A stretch of DNA of 36,291 nucleotides, taken from positions 1-36,291 of the forward strand of contig CAMLRH010000002.1 in the NCBI GenBank assembly GCA_946482375.1, given 5' to 3'. Shown piece after piece: positions 16,301 through 23,950 of the stretch. Each line of letters begins with the position of its first letter. Position 1 is the first letter of the stretch. The notes under the pieces are model-generated. The model searched no databases and was not told the origin of the DNA. It was given only the letters and a program-made list of their open reading frames with translations. The position numbers and the translations under genes are program-made. The stretch is from an uncultured Caulobacteraceae bacterium (GTDB taxonomy: Bacteria > Pseudomonadota > Alphaproteobacteria > Caulobacterales > Caulobacteraceae).

Positions 16301-18173
16301 CGACGCGCTCGGTGCGATAGCTCGCGTCAATCAGCTCGTCATCGTCGGTGACGAGCGCCAGCTGCCACCGACGGCTTTCTTCAAGAAACTCGCCGGCGAA
16401 GAAGACCCGGACGAGACGGACGACGGCGTGACCATCCAGGCCAAGGACGCGGAAAGCATCCTTGAACTGTGCCTGGCCAAGGGCGTGCCTTACCGCATGC
16501 TCAGCTGGCACTACCGCTCCAAGCACCAGTCGCTGATTGCCGTCTCCAACCGCGAGTTCTACGAGAACAAGCTGTTCATCGTGCCCAGCCCCTATGACGC
16601 CGTGGCCGGCATGGGGCTGAAGTTCAACCTGTTGAAGAATGCGCCGTACGACCGCGGCGGCACGCGCACCAACCCTGCCGAAGCGAAGATCGTTGCCGAG
16701 GCCGTCATCCGGCACGCGCGCGAGCACCCCGAGCAGAGCCTTGGCGTGGCCACCTTCTCGGTCGCCCAGCGTCAGACGGTGCTCAAGGAGCTCGAACTCC
16801 TGCGCCGCGCGAACCCCGACGTGGAAGGCTTCTTCGGCGACACCGGGCCCGAGCCATTCTTCGTCAAGAACTTGGAGAACATCCAAGGCGACGAGCGCGA
16901 CGTCATCTTCATCTCCGTCGGCTACGGAAAGAACGAGCAGGGCTACCTCGCTCACGCCTTTGGCCCGTTGAGCGGTGAGGGCGGCGAGCGCCGTCTCAAC
17001 GTCCTGATTTCCCGGGCGAAGATGCGCTGCGAGGTGTTCTGCAACTTCACCGGCGCGGACATCGATCTGGAGCGCACGCGGGCCCGCGGGGTTGCCGCGC
17101 TGAAGCTGTTCCTGACGTTCGCGGAAACGGGCCATTTTGGCCTTGGTGAGGTCTCTGGAGAGGAGTTCGACAGCGAGTTCGAGCTCCAAGTCTGCGAGCG
17201 GCTCCAGGCTTTGGGCTATGACGTAAAGCGCCAGATCGGCGCCAGCGGCTTCCGAGTCGACCTCGCCGTCTCCGACCCTGAAAAGCCTGGGCGCTTCATC
17301 CTCGGCATCGAGTGCGACGGAGCCCAGTATCACTCGTCTCGCTCGGCCCGCGATCGCGACCGCCTTCGTCAGGAGGTGCTCGAAGCCCACGGCTGGGTCA
17401 TCCACCGCGTCTGGAGCGCTGACTGGTACCTTCGCCCGCAAGAGGAATTGAAGAAGATCGAGGCGGCCATCGCCGAGGCGCGCGGCATCTGGCGTGATCG
17501 CGACGAGGGCGGCTTCAGGCCCGAGCGCGCCGTCCCGCTAAGCTTCGAGGACGAGCGCCAGGACGACACCGACATGGTGACGGCGTACGTCGACGCGGGT
17601 CAGCCGGCCACAACCGAACCAGACCGCACGCCGTACGTGGAAGCCTCCTTCCCCGTCAATCGGCGCTACGAGCCGCATGAAACGCCCGTCGCGGACATGG
17701 CGGCCTACGTCGTTCGGATCGTGGAGACTGAAGGCCCGATCCACATCGATGAGATCGCCGCGCGGATCAGAATGCTCTGGGGATTTGGCCGGGCCGGCTC
17801 ACGCATTCGGGGCGCCGTCGCCAACGCTGCCAGCCTAGCTTTCCGCCGTGGGTTCATCACCGGCGGTCCGTTCTATCAGTTTCCGGATAAGCCCATCCTT
17901 GTGCGGGATCGCTCGCAGGTCACGTCGCCAACCCTGCGAAAGCCGGAGATGCTCCCGCCGGCCGAAATCGACGAAGCGCTGATCCGCATCGTCGACACCA
18001 ACTTCGGCGCGGCGCGCAATGAGCTGGTCATGACAGCGTCCCGCGGCTTCGGCTTTGCCGCCACCAGCGCCCAGCTCCGCAGTACCATCGACGCCGGCAT
18101 CGACCGCCTTCTGGCGACAGGCCTGCTCGTCGAGCGCGATGGCTTCCTCGTGCGTCCGAAGGCCGCCCCATGA
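13398..18173 (+). CDS. DUF4011 helicase with Vsr-like nuclease and DUF3320 (Hhe-like defence protein)
   Basis: The protein has 1591 residues. The DUF4011-type N-terminus (LLDLSTRNRLLNTPLRTRNN near residue 20) is followed by an Upf1-like SF1 helicase. That part has P-loop GPPGTGKSQT (about 335), Walker B FDILVMDEASQ (about 958), GDERQLPPTAF, WHYRSKHQSLI, and a C-terminal NIQGDERDVI and LNVLISRAK. A Vsr/MTES_1575-type nuclease domain follows (about 1260-1345), with SEFELQVCERL, Asp in FRVDLAV, and GIECDGAQYHSS. A DUF3320-like tail ends it (about 1430-1580). This order matches the DUF4011-helicase-Vsr protein reported as an anti-phage system (Hhe). Start ATG has GGGGAGG before it. A partner gene overlaps by ATGA. 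Confidence 0.85.
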   Translation: MPDGNAVVSIRERLLKERHALLDLSTRNRLLNTPLRTRNNRAVEIVDEVAPEVFRLLTAGKALSFVPGVELTEEEKAELDPEDDITGGIPQPDEDEVVDARGVASRHADTRLQTKLTSEGLQKRLFDIWYDAQTQEQEQGVNILYLALGLLRWFDDDKSDIARHAPLVLLPVKLERSSAADRFKLKWREEPPSPNLTLQAKMKVEFGLPIDDFKDEDEVDLAAYFAKVAETVSKQKRWEVLPNAMVLGFFSFSKFLMYRDLDPENWPQEGAIDANALVSALLRDGFPESPPLVDEGAHIDEAIPALELQHVVDADSSQTVVIAEAAGGRTLVVKGPPGTGKSQTITNIIAAAAARGKKVLFVAEKMAALEVVHRRLRQVGLGPLALELHSNKANKRAVLEELKRTRDANLRQPRGDLTVVQKLGDTTGELNAFAMRLHRPLAPSGLTPHTILGRLAQAQTVEAPRDLVLSGAEGWDRVAVEKRRTLAAEVAERLQNLGPVPQHPWRGVGCDALDPVERAALGDRIATVPPVLDVAEREASAAAEVLGAPPAATVGDLKIALSFLSLSPLPEGLDRQALTSPAWRSPGAEGLRLLVQLGRDYQSAWSAIAGKFNDAGRQADLGAIRIAVVTKGANLLRFLDSGYRAQIALLRSYLKEPLPSKPAERLALIDAMLTAQTAKTAFEAASSAGEAFGSMWKAEQSDWDKLSAILAWREAHQALPPVAWDRLAASSDLERIEQSRQSLAVALPQLEERLSAIIGELKLDLGRSLGASDLQSIPLCALRERLRGWADNLEAISGFVAFGARTRELGALGCRSLADGVHDGVLNPHTLVPAFDAAYCEVLRRTLFDAWPELRAFDGESQNNRVAAFRQLDRARISLAQEQIVAAHAEGRPRGAAGIGPLGVLNAEIARKRGHLPIRLLLEKAGPAIQQLKPVFMMSPLSVAQFLKPGGLTFDILVMDEASQIEPVDALGAIARVNQLVIVGDERQLPPTAFFKKLAGEEDPDETDDGVTIQAKDAESILELCLAKGVPYRMLSWHYRSKHQSLIAVSNREFYENKLFIVPSPYDAVAGMGLKFNLLKNAPYDRGGTRTNPAEAKIVAEAVIRHAREHPEQSLGVATFSVAQRQTVLKELELLRRANPDVEGFFGDTGPEPFFVKNLENIQGDERDVIFISVGYGKNEQGYLAHAFGPLSGEGGERRLNVLISRAKMRCEVFCNFTGADIDLERTRARGVAALKLFLTFAETGHFGLGEVSGEEFDSEFELQVCERLQALGYDVKRQIGASGFRVDLAVSDPEKPGRFILGIECDGAQYHSSRSARDRDRLRQEVLEAHGWVIHRVWSADWYLRPQEELKKIEAAIAEARGIWRDRDEGGFRPERAVPLSFEDERQDDTDMVTAYVDAGQPATTEPDRTPYVEASFPVNRRYEPHETPVADMAAYVVRIVETEGPIHIDEIAARIRMLWGFGRAGSRIRGAVANAASLAFRRGFITGGPFYQFPDKPILVRDRSQVTSPTLRKPEMLPPAEIDEALIRIVDTNFGAARNELVMTASRGFGFAATSAQLRSTIDAGIDRLLATGLLVERDGFLVRPKAAP

Positions 18174-18925
18174 TCGGGACCGACCTCGAGCGCTTCGCTG
18201 CCGTCAGGGCCGCCCTGGCTCGCAAGGCTGCCGCCTCCCGTCTCCTCGGTCGCATCTCCATGGCCGAGCAGGATGATTCCGACTCCATGGTAGACGCAGG
18301 CGACATCGCGGACGCGCCCCCACTCCAGTTCCACCTCCTCTACCAGGATGACCGCGGGCGCCGCTCCCAGCGTGTGGTCACGGTGCGGGCAGTGGAAAAG
18401 CGCGGCGCCGAGACGATCCTGCGGTGCTTCTGCCATCTACGGGAGGCCCCGCGTAGTTTCGCTATAGCCCGCATTCTGGAGGTGTTCGACTTAAGCAGCG
18501 GAGAGGTTCACGAGGATCCTTCCAGGTTCTTTCTAGAGCATCCGCTGCTCGGAACCGCGGCCACGGCCGAAGATCAAGCGGTGCAAAGCTGCCAGGACGA
18601 GCTGGTTGTCCTCGTGGTCGTGGCCGCGTGCGATGGCCTGCTTCACTCAGATGAAGAGGATCAGCTCCTCATCCACGTGTTCAACCGCTGTTCAGAACAT
18701 CTACTGGACGAGCAGATAGTGCGGCGGCATGTCGGAGCTATTGTGCCTGATGAGGCATCATTCCGATCTGCGCTAGGCCGATTGTCGAGACGGTCGCCTG
18801 CGGACCTCGGGCCGTTTTCACGCACGCTGCGTCGGCTAGTCGATGCGGACGGGCGACTGCACGCCGATGAAGTGCGCGCCGTGGTCGACATCGAGACACA
18901 CCTGGGATGCCACCTCTCGGGCTGA
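18170..18925 (+). CDS. WYL-domain plus TerB-like protein, likely partner of the helicase-nuclease
   Basis: The ATG overlaps the helicase stop (ATGA), so the two genes are translationally coupled. The first ~45 residues are charged with no clear HTH. A WYL-like domain lies at about 50-115 (FHLLYQDDRGRRSQRVVTVR, ETILRCFCHLREAPRSFAIA, then RI). It is followed by a TerB-like helical region with acidic loops (VVLVVVAACDGLLHSDEEDQ and LVDADGRLHADEV, about 145-245). WYL domains bind nucleic acid or nucleotide ligands and act as sensors in defence loci. Without a DNA-binding domain this copy is more likely an effector-bound regulator than a transcription factor. The pairing and role are inferred from position. 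Confidence 0.72.
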   Translation: MIGTDLERFAAVRAALARKAAASRLLGRISMAEQDDSDSMVDAGDIADAPPLQFHLLYQDDRGRRSQRVVTVRAVEKRGAETILRCFCHLREAPRSFAIARILEVFDLSSGEVHEDPSRFFLEHPLLGTAATAEDQAVQSCQDELVVLVVVAACDGLLHSDEEDQLLIHVFNRCSEHLLDEQIVRRHVGAIVPDEASFRSALGRLSRRSPADLGPFSRTLRRLVDADGRLHADEVRAVVDIETHLGCHLSG

Positions 18926-18941
18926 TGTTTCGTCGAAGGTC

Positions 18942-18984
18942 GGCTCTGCGCAATTCTCTAAATGTCTGCTGCTGGCGCAGAGCC
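18942..18984. terminator. 43-bp inverted repeat between convergent genes
   Basis: Two perfect 10-bp arms, GGCTCTGCGC (18942-18951) and GCGCAGAGCC (18975-18984), flank 23 nt. They lie between the stop of the WYL/TerB gene (18925) and the stop of the serine recombinase (19000), so a bidirectional terminator is the simplest reading. No T-run follows either arm. The repeat lies at the 3' end of the recombinase gene, so a recombination site is an alternative. However, the centre falls on one base rather than the two-base core expected for serine integrase sites. Confidence 0.5.
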
Positions 18985-18999
18985 GCCAACAAGATCCCG

Positions 19000-20544
19000 T
19001 CAGGTGAGAGCAAACACCTGCCGCTGTAGCGACCAGTCCATCGGAAGCTCCGAACCGAGCAGGTCGGTGAGGCCATAGTCGCGCAGACGCCGACCTGAGA
19101 TGATCGATTCGGTAATGTCCGGTGCAAGCCAGGCGAGCTTCAGCACCTTGTCCACGTAGCGGGACTGCAAGCCCTCTCGCGCTGCGATGTCGTCGGCGCC
19201 GGCGCGCTCGCCTGTCACCAACTGCTGTTCCCAGCGCTTGCCGCGGGCGATCGCGCGTTGGAGCGCGACATCGGGGCCCAGGGGTTGGAGCGGCGAGCCA
19301 TTGGAGTCTGTGACCCGCTTTGCGCCGCCGACGGTTCTTAACGCCGCGGCCAGCTCCACCTCGGCTGCTGTGCCATCTGAGCTCTTGAGCAGGAGCTTCA
19401 GCCCCTTCTCCGAGACGACGATGCGCTCGATCTGACTGACGGCGTCTTCCTCACTACCCCCCGACCGTTCGCGCAGCTGCGACAACACCAGCTCCTCGAC
19501 AGCAGCGGCGGGCACACGCCCCAGCGATCCCGCTTGGCCTCGATCGCTCCGCAGCAGCGCCTGGCTGACATAATAGCGATGCGTTCGCCCTCCGCGCTTG
19601 GTCGTTGTCGGGCTCATGGGATGTCCGCGATCGTCGAAGATCTTGCCGGCGAGCAGGCTCCCGGTTCGCGTTGCCGCACCCTTGGCACCGCCTCCGACTT
19701 TCGCCTGCAGCTGGCGCTGAACGGCCTCGAACAACTCCTCGTCTATGATGGCAGGGTGTCGGCCCGCATGGACCTTGCCCTTGTGCACGATGAGGCCGCG
19801 GTAGATGGGATTCTTGAGGACATAGTAGAGCGGCCCCTCCTGCCACGCCCCTCCGCCGATCTCCCGCCCAGCTGCCGAGACCCGCTTCTTTGTGGTCACG
19901 CCCTGAGCCTTCAGCTCCGCTGCCAGCTTTGTGACCGTGCCGAGCTTGAGGTACTCACGAAAGATCATGCGCACCGTCTCCGCCTCGGCCTCATTGACGA
20001 TGAGGACGCGGTTCGTTGGGTCGGTGGGGATGTCGTAGCCGAGCGGCACGTTGCCGCCCATCCACATTCCCTTGGCCTTCGAAGCGGCGATCTTGTCTCG
20101 GATGCGCTCGCCCGTGACCTCCCGCTCGAACTGGGCGAAGGACAGCAGCACGTTCAGCGTGAGGCGGCCCATGCTGGTCGTGGTGTTGAACGCCTGAGTG
20201 ACCGAGACGAAGGAAACGCCGCCCTTGTCGAAGGTCTCTACGATCCGGGCGAAGTCGGTGAGGGAGCGGGTCAGGCGATCCACCTTGTAGACGACCACCA
20301 CATCGATCCCGCCCCGCTCGATGTCGCTCAAGAGCTGCTTGAGGGCGGGACGCTCCATGCTGCCGCCGGAATACCCGCCGTCGTCGTAGATCGTCGGAAG
20401 CGCGGCCCACCCTTCACCCGCTTGAGACAGGACGTAGGCTTCGCACGCCTCCCTCTGGGCGTGCAGGCTGTTGAACCCTTGCTCCAGACCCTCTTCAGAC
20501 GACTTGCGGGTGTAGATCGCGCAGCGAAGCTGCGACGCCGCCAT
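19000..20544 (-). CDS. Large serine recombinase (integrase/resolvase family)
   Basis: The protein has 514 residues from the ATG at 20544, which overlaps the preceding stop (TGATG). The N-terminal resolvase domain has RCAIYTRKSSEEGLEQ (nucleophilic Ser), YDDGGYSGGSMERPALK, VVVVYKVDRLTRS and FAQFEREVTGERIRDK. The recombinase domain follows (IFREYLKLGTVTKLAAEL, ENPIYRGLIVHKG-like VLKNPIYRG). The region near residue 320 has a His-containing RTHRYYVS motif, then a C-terminal helical part. Such enzymes integrate and excise mobile elements without host factors. It is encoded after DUF2924 and DUF3489 genes, a trio common in alphaproteobacterial islands. It is the probable mobiliser of this region. 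Confidence 0.88.
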   Translation of the reverse strand: MAASQLRCAIYTRKSSEEGLEQGFNSLHAQREACEAYVLSQAGEGWAALPTIYDDGGYSGGSMERPALKQLLSDIERGGIDVVVVYKVDRLTRSLTDFARIVETFDKGGVSFVSVTQAFNTTTSMGRLTLNVLLSFAQFEREVTGERIRDKIAASKAKGMWMGGNVPLGYDIPTDPTNRVLIVNEAEAETVRMIFREYLKLGTVTKLAAELKAQGVTTKKRVSAAGREIGGGAWQEGPLYYVLKNPIYRGLIVHKGKVHAGRHPAIIDEELFEAVQRQLQAKVGGGAKGAATRTGSLLAGKIFDDRGHPMSPTTTKRGGRTHRYYVSQALLRSDRGQAGSLGRVPAAAVEELVLSQLRERSGGSEEDAVSQIERIVVSEKGLKLLLKSSDGTAAEVELAAALRTVGGAKRVTDSNGSPLQPLGPDVALQRAIARGKRWEQQLVTGERAGADDIAAREGLQSRYVDKVLKLAWLAPDITESIISGRRLRDYGLTDLLGSELPMDWSLQRQVFALT

Positions 20545-21023
20545 CAAGCCGCCCCCTTCAGCTTGTCGCGCAGGCCGAAAAATAGGGGCCCGTTCCAGCG
20601 CGTGCCGGTGATCGCCCGCGCGACTTCCGAGAGGGAGCCATAGATCACCCCCTGATGCACGAAGCCGGCCGGCGTCACCTCAACCTTGTGCCTCACACCC
20701 TTCCAATCCCGGATCAAGGAGACGCCGGGGCTCAGTCGGATGAGCGGTGCGACCCTAGTTGTCTTGTCGCGGATTCGCTTCGCTTCCAGCTCCTGGAGCT
20801 TTCGCTTTGCTGATCCTGACAGGCCCCCATGCGCGAACTCTTGCAGCCGATAAGCCAGCATCCGCCGCAGGATCTCTCGACTTCCCATAGACGGTGGGTC
20901 TTCCCGCAGGTGCTCGCGCCAGAGCACCCGAAGGTCCGCCAGGCGAGCGACTGAAACCGTGGCCATGACGTCTTCCAATTCCGCACAAAGGCGGCGCCGT
21001 TGAGCGTTGGTTGGGCTGCTCAT
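20544..21023 (-). CDS. DUF2924 domain protein
   Basis: The protein has 159 residues if it starts at the ATG at 21023 (MSSPTNAQRRR). Upstream in-frame codons overlap the neighbouring gene and lack a ribosome site. It contains the DUF2924 pattern: LRVLWREHLREDPPSMGSRE, ILRRMLAYRLQEFAHGGLS, then VSLIRDWKGVRHKVEVTPAG and YGSLSEVARAITGTRWNGP, where the last part resembles a small DNA-binding fold. The family occurs almost always beside serine recombinases of this type in alphaproteobacterial phages and islands. It may help recombination directionality, but this is not established. It overlaps the recombinase start by one base (TGATG) and begins 10 bp after DUF3489. Confidence 0.83.
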   Translation of the reverse strand: MSSPTNAQRRRLCAELEDVMATVSVARLADLRVLWREHLREDPPSMGSREILRRMLAYRLQEFAHGGLSGSAKRKLQELEAKRIRDKTTRVAPLIRLSPGVSLIRDWKGVRHKVEVTPAGFVHQGVIYGSLSEVARAITGTRWNGPLFFGLRDKLKGAA

Positions 21024-21033
21024 CGTTGACCGA

Positions 21034-21282
21034 CTAGTCCGCGAGCAGCCTGTAGACGTGCCGGCCATCCACCTTCTCCGAAGTGATCGGGAGGCCGAGC
21101 TTCTTCTTTACCGTGCCGGACAATGCGCCTCGAACCGAGTGCGGCTGCCAACCAGTGGCCTTGGTCAACTCCTTCAGATCAACGCCCTGCTTCCGGCGGA
21201 GAAGCGCAATGATGGTATCGACTTTGCTGCTCACGACTTTCGCCGCGACTTTGGACGGCTTGCTATTCTTCGCTTTGCTCAT
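21034..21282 (-). CDS. DUF3489 domain protein
   Basis: A small basic protein of 82 residues from the ATG at 21282 (MSKAKNSKPSK), with GGAG 8 nt upstream; a longer in-frame start at 21321 has no such signal. The body is a winged-helix-like DUF3489 unit: DTIIALLRRKQGVDLKELTK, ATGWQPHSVRGALSG, KKKLGLPITSEKVDGRHVYR. It is likely a DNA-binding accessory protein of the recombinase operon (DUF3489, DUF2924, recombinase in order). Whether it represses the operon or acts in excision cannot be told from the sequence. Confidence 0.82.
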   Translation of the reverse strand: MSKAKNSKPSKVAAKVVSSKVDTIIALLRRKQGVDLKELTKATGWQPHSVRGALSGTVKKKLGLPITSEKVDGRHVYRLLAD

Positions 21283-21404
21283 GTTTGTTGCTCCAGCGCC
21301 CCAATGGCGCTGGCCCGACAACGCTTCCCTTCACGAGTAAGTCCAGCCGACAAAACTGCGAATAGACCAGCAGTACCTCACAGAAGCGGGCCGACAGGCG
21401 ACGA

Positions 21405-21854
21405 TCACGTGCGCCTTGTTAACTTGCGGAGCTGGTTTGGGAACGTCCGGCCCCACTCCGTGTTGGCCAAATCAGAGTCGATGGTGAGTTGCCTCTCCAG
21501 ACTTTCAAGCGCCTCGAATTCGCGCTTGTGCACCTCGAAATGTTCCAAGACGGCTTTGCCGTACATGCTCAGGAAGAACCTCATCGAAGGTCCGTGTCCG
21601 GCAATCGCTTTTTGACCAAGCTTGAAGTAGATGGCTTCCGCGATAGTGACGACAATGTCGCCCTCCGGCGTGCGCAAGGTCGTCTGCATTTCCGCGACAC
21701 GGAAGATGTCGCGACGGAGTTGTCGCGCTGTCAGTGATCGCTCTACCTTCGGCGGACGTCCGCGGGGATTGCCGGATTGCCCCTTCTTGAACCGGGTCTC
21801 CACAGGAGGACGTCGGTAGCCGACCTTGTATTCCGGCTCATCGTCGTCGCTCAT
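21405..21854 (-). CDS. DUF5681 domain protein
   Basis: The protein has 149 residues from the ATG at 21854, which overlaps the methyltransferase stop (ATGA). The N-terminal basic motif YKVGYRRPPVETRFKKGQSG, then NPRGRPPK, is the DUF5681 hallmark, an AT-hook-like element. The rest is helical with no catalytic motif (RQLRRDIFRVAEMQTTLRTP, LGQKAIAGHGPSMRFFLSMY). The family accompanies ParB-methyltransferase fusions in alphaproteobacterial prophages and islands. DNA binding is likely from the motif; the biological role is not known. Confidence 0.8.
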   Translation of the reverse strand: MSDDDEPEYKVGYRRPPVETRFKKGQSGNPRGRPPKVERSLTARQLRRDIFRVAEMQTTLRTPEGDIVVTIAEAIYFKLGQKAIAGHGPSMRFFLSMYGKAVLEHFEVHKREFEALESLERQLTIDSDLANTEWGRTFPNQLRKLTRRT

Positions 21855-23191
21855 TGGCCTTGCTCCTGCCGCGCGGTTCTCCAGCTTGAACGGACAGTCC
21901 GAGCGACCTCGAAGGTCTGGCCACTGTCCGCGTGAACGGCAGCCTTTCCAGTCAGCTTTTCCCATCGGCGTACGATTAGATCGCAATAGCTTGGATCGAT
22001 CTCGGCAAGGCGCGCGCAACGACCTGTCTTCTGAGCTGCGATTAGCGTGGTGCCGGAGCCCCCAAAGACATCGAGGACGAGCTCGCCGCGGTGAGTCACA
22101 TCCCGGATCGCGTCGGCGACCAGCGCTACCGGCTTCACGGTTGGATGGGAGGTCAGCTCGTCCATCCGGCCAGCCTTGAAGGTGTTCACGCCAGGATAAC
22201 TCCACACGTTCGTGCGATAGCGTCCCTTGTCTCCAAGGCCGAACGTGTTGGTGTGAGGAGCATTCCCTACCTTCCAGACCAGGACAAGCTCGTGGCGCGA
22301 GCGATAGAAGGCGCCCATCCCACCATTGGTCTTTGCCCACACGCAGACGTTCTTCAGCTCTGAAAACGTCTTGTAGCCCGCCGCCAGAACCTCGCGCAGG
22401 TGGCGCCAATCCATACAGACGTAAGCAATCGCTCCATCGCGACACATGTTTGCCGCTGCGCCCAGCGTTCGCTCAAGAAACTCGATGAACTGGTCCACGG
22501 ACATCTCGCCGGCTGCCTCGGCGAATTCTCGGTGCTGAGTGCGACCAAGGCCTGAGACGTGACCTTGAATGGGTACGTTGTAGGGCGGGTCGGTAAAAAG
22601 CATGTCAGCTCGCTGATCGCCCATCAGCTTCTCAAGCACGACCGGGTCCTTGGCGTCGCCGCAGACCAGCGCATGGCGGCCAAGGATCCAGTGGTCACCA
22701 GGTTGGCTGATCGCCTGGAGCGGATCCCCTAACTCTGGATGCTCGTCCTCCGGCGCCGACGGTTGTGGCGAAGAGTCGGCGTTATCGCAGAGCAACTGGT
22801 CAACTTCGCCGAGGTCGAAGCCTGTCAGGCTTATGTCAAATTCGAGCTCAGCGAGGGCTTCTAGCTCGGTCGAAAGGATTTCCACGTCCCAGCCGGCGTT
22901 CAGCGCCAGCTTGTTGTCCGCAATAACGTAGGCGCGCTTCTCGGCATCCGACATCTGGCTCAGTCGCACGCAGGGAATCTGCGCCATCCCTAATTCGCGT
23001 GCTGCAGCGACGCGACCGTGGCCCGCCAGGATCATGCCGGCATCATCAATCAAAACTGCGTTGGTGAAACCGAAGCGGCGGATTGAGCTAGCGATCTGAG
23101 ATATCTGCTGCTTGGAGTGGGTCCTTGCGTTTCCAGGGGCAGCCTTGAGCTGCTCCAAGGAAATCTGCTCGATCGCGGTCGCGCTGGGCAT
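21851..23191 (-). CDS. ParB-domain / DNA methyltransferase fusion
   Basis: The protein has 446 residues. Residues 1-120 are a ParB/Srx-type domain (LEQLKAAPGNARTHSKQQIS, ILAGHGRVAAARELGM, RAYVIADNKLALNAGW). The rest is an N4/N6-type DNA methyltransferase. It has the catalytic DPPY motif in MLFTDPPYNVPIQGHVSG (about residue 205), and the AdoMet motif LVLDVFGGSGTTLIAAQKTG lies near the C-terminus. DPPY before FGGSGTT gives a beta-class order. No restriction enzyme gene is adjacent, so it is an orphan methylase, as common in phages and islands. It may protect the element's DNA or regulate it. The promoter is probably in the AT-rich stretch upstream. Confidence 0.88.
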   Translation of the reverse strand: MPSATAIEQISLEQLKAAPGNARTHSKQQISQIASSIRRFGFTNAVLIDDAGMILAGHGRVAAARELGMAQIPCVRLSQMSDAEKRAYVIADNKLALNAGWDVEILSTELEALAELEFDISLTGFDLGEVDQLLCDNADSSPQPSAPEDEHPELGDPLQAISQPGDHWILGRHALVCGDAKDPVVLEKLMGDQRADMLFTDPPYNVPIQGHVSGLGRTQHREFAEAAGEMSVDQFIEFLERTLGAAANMCRDGAIAYVCMDWRHLREVLAAGYKTFSELKNVCVWAKTNGGMGAFYRSRHELVLVWKVGNAPHTNTFGLGDKGRYRTNVWSYPGVNTFKAGRMDELTSHPTVKPVALVADAIRDVTHRGELVLDVFGGSGTTLIAAQKTGRCARLAEIDPSYCDLIVRRWEKLTGKAAVHADSGQTFEVARTVRSSWRTARQEQGQ

Positions 23192-23523
23192 AGCTGCGTA
23201 CTTCTTCCTGACGATGGGGCCACGACCAAGAATCAGGTCGCAGCGGCATGATCAGGGTCTCGATGCGAGGAACTAACGTCAATACATATTATAAAAAAAC
23301 CACATCAATACTAACCCGCGACTTTTTCAGTGATAATTGATTATGTGATAACTTCGTTTCAACATTCAAAGTGAACATTGGCTTCCCCGTTGGCCGGTTA
23401 TCGTCGCCCGGAAGCGCCGGCGCACGCCTTGGCGAATAGCCTTCGCCAGCACGCCCGATTGAAGACACACCTTCAGAATGGGCGGCAGTATCGCCGTGCC
23501 TTCGGAAACGACCTTGGCCGGGC
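23192..23523. other. Intergenic region with AT-rich core
   Basis: This 332-bp stretch has no convincing gene. Bases about 23280-23345 are far richer in A+T than the surroundings. It separates the methyltransferase start from the 3' end of the XRE regulator gene, so it should hold the methyltransferase promoter and perhaps a terminator for the regulator. Confidence 0.6.
23288..23293 (-). promoter_or_regulatory. Possible -10 box for the methyltransferase gene
   Basis: A perfect TATAAT reads on the minus strand in the AT-rich stretch, 97 bp before the methyltransferase start codon. The matching -35 is poor (GGTTAG at 17 bp), so the promoter is tentative. Confidence 0.35.
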
Positions 23524-23871
23524 TTAGCGCTTGAAGCCGCCAGCGAGAGCTTCGATCTGTTGAACGGCAATCTTCAACGTCTCGTCGTCCAAACTGCGGA
23601 CAAGTTCCCGCATATAGGCTTCGAGCTGCACGCGCGCTTGGCCACCATCAGGGGAGCCTGCGCCTTCGAAGAACTCGGCCAGCGGAACGTCCAACGCCTT
23701 CGCAAGCGAAGCCAGCGTATCGAGCATCGGCAAATGCCGGCCACGTTCGATATTCGACACGCTCTCCGGTGTCTTACCGATGCGCTCGCCGAGTTCGTCC
23801 TGGCTTAGCCCTGCGCGCTTGCGCGCCGCACGGACCTTTGATCCCAAAGTTCGCTTGAGGTCTTCGAGCAT
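23524..23871 (-). CDS. XRE-family HTH transcriptional regulator
   Basis: The protein has 115 residues. The lambda-Cro/CI-type helix-turn-helix spans about residues 8-65 (LGSKVRAARKRAGLSQDELG, ERIGKTPESVSNIERGRHLP, LDTLASLAKALDVPLAEFFE). An acidic C-terminal helix follows (DDETLKIAVQQIEALAGGF) that could dimerise. It is divergent from the exported protein gene at 23980 across 108 bp containing inverted and direct repeats, a probable operator region. It is likely a repressor of itself and neighbouring island genes. Targets are inferred only. Confidence 0.85.
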   Translation of the reverse strand: MLEDLKRTLGSKVRAARKRAGLSQDELGERIGKTPESVSNIERGRHLPMLDTLASLAKALDVPLAEFFEGAGSPDGGQARVQLEAYMRELVRSLDDETLKIAVQQIEALAGGFKR

Positions 23872-23900
23872 AGCCCGAAGTGTGAATTCGTCTCGCTCTC

Positions 23901-23950
23901 GCTACCATGTAGCTGACTTCGGCTTCCGCCTCGTCTATGAAGCTGACTTC
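23901..23950. promoter_or_regulatory. Operator-like repeats in the divergent region
   Basis: GCTAC-CAT-GTAGC (23901-23913) is a perfect 5-bp-arm palindrome, and AGCTGACTTC occurs twice, at 23911-23920 and 23941-23950, 30 bp apart. They lie 30-80 bp upstream of the XRE gene start and before the opposite gene, where a repressor would act. Binding by the XRE protein is not shown. Confidence 0.4.

Noticed and set aside
15078..17441. 787-codon open frame antisense to the large helicase
   Set aside because: Long antisense frames are expected in GC-rich coding DNA; the sense frame has clear helicase and nuclease motifs throughout.
23289..23570. 93-codon minus-strand frame beside the XRE gene
   Set aside because: It overlaps the regulator's 3' end, runs through the AT-rich promoter-like stretch and shows no domain.
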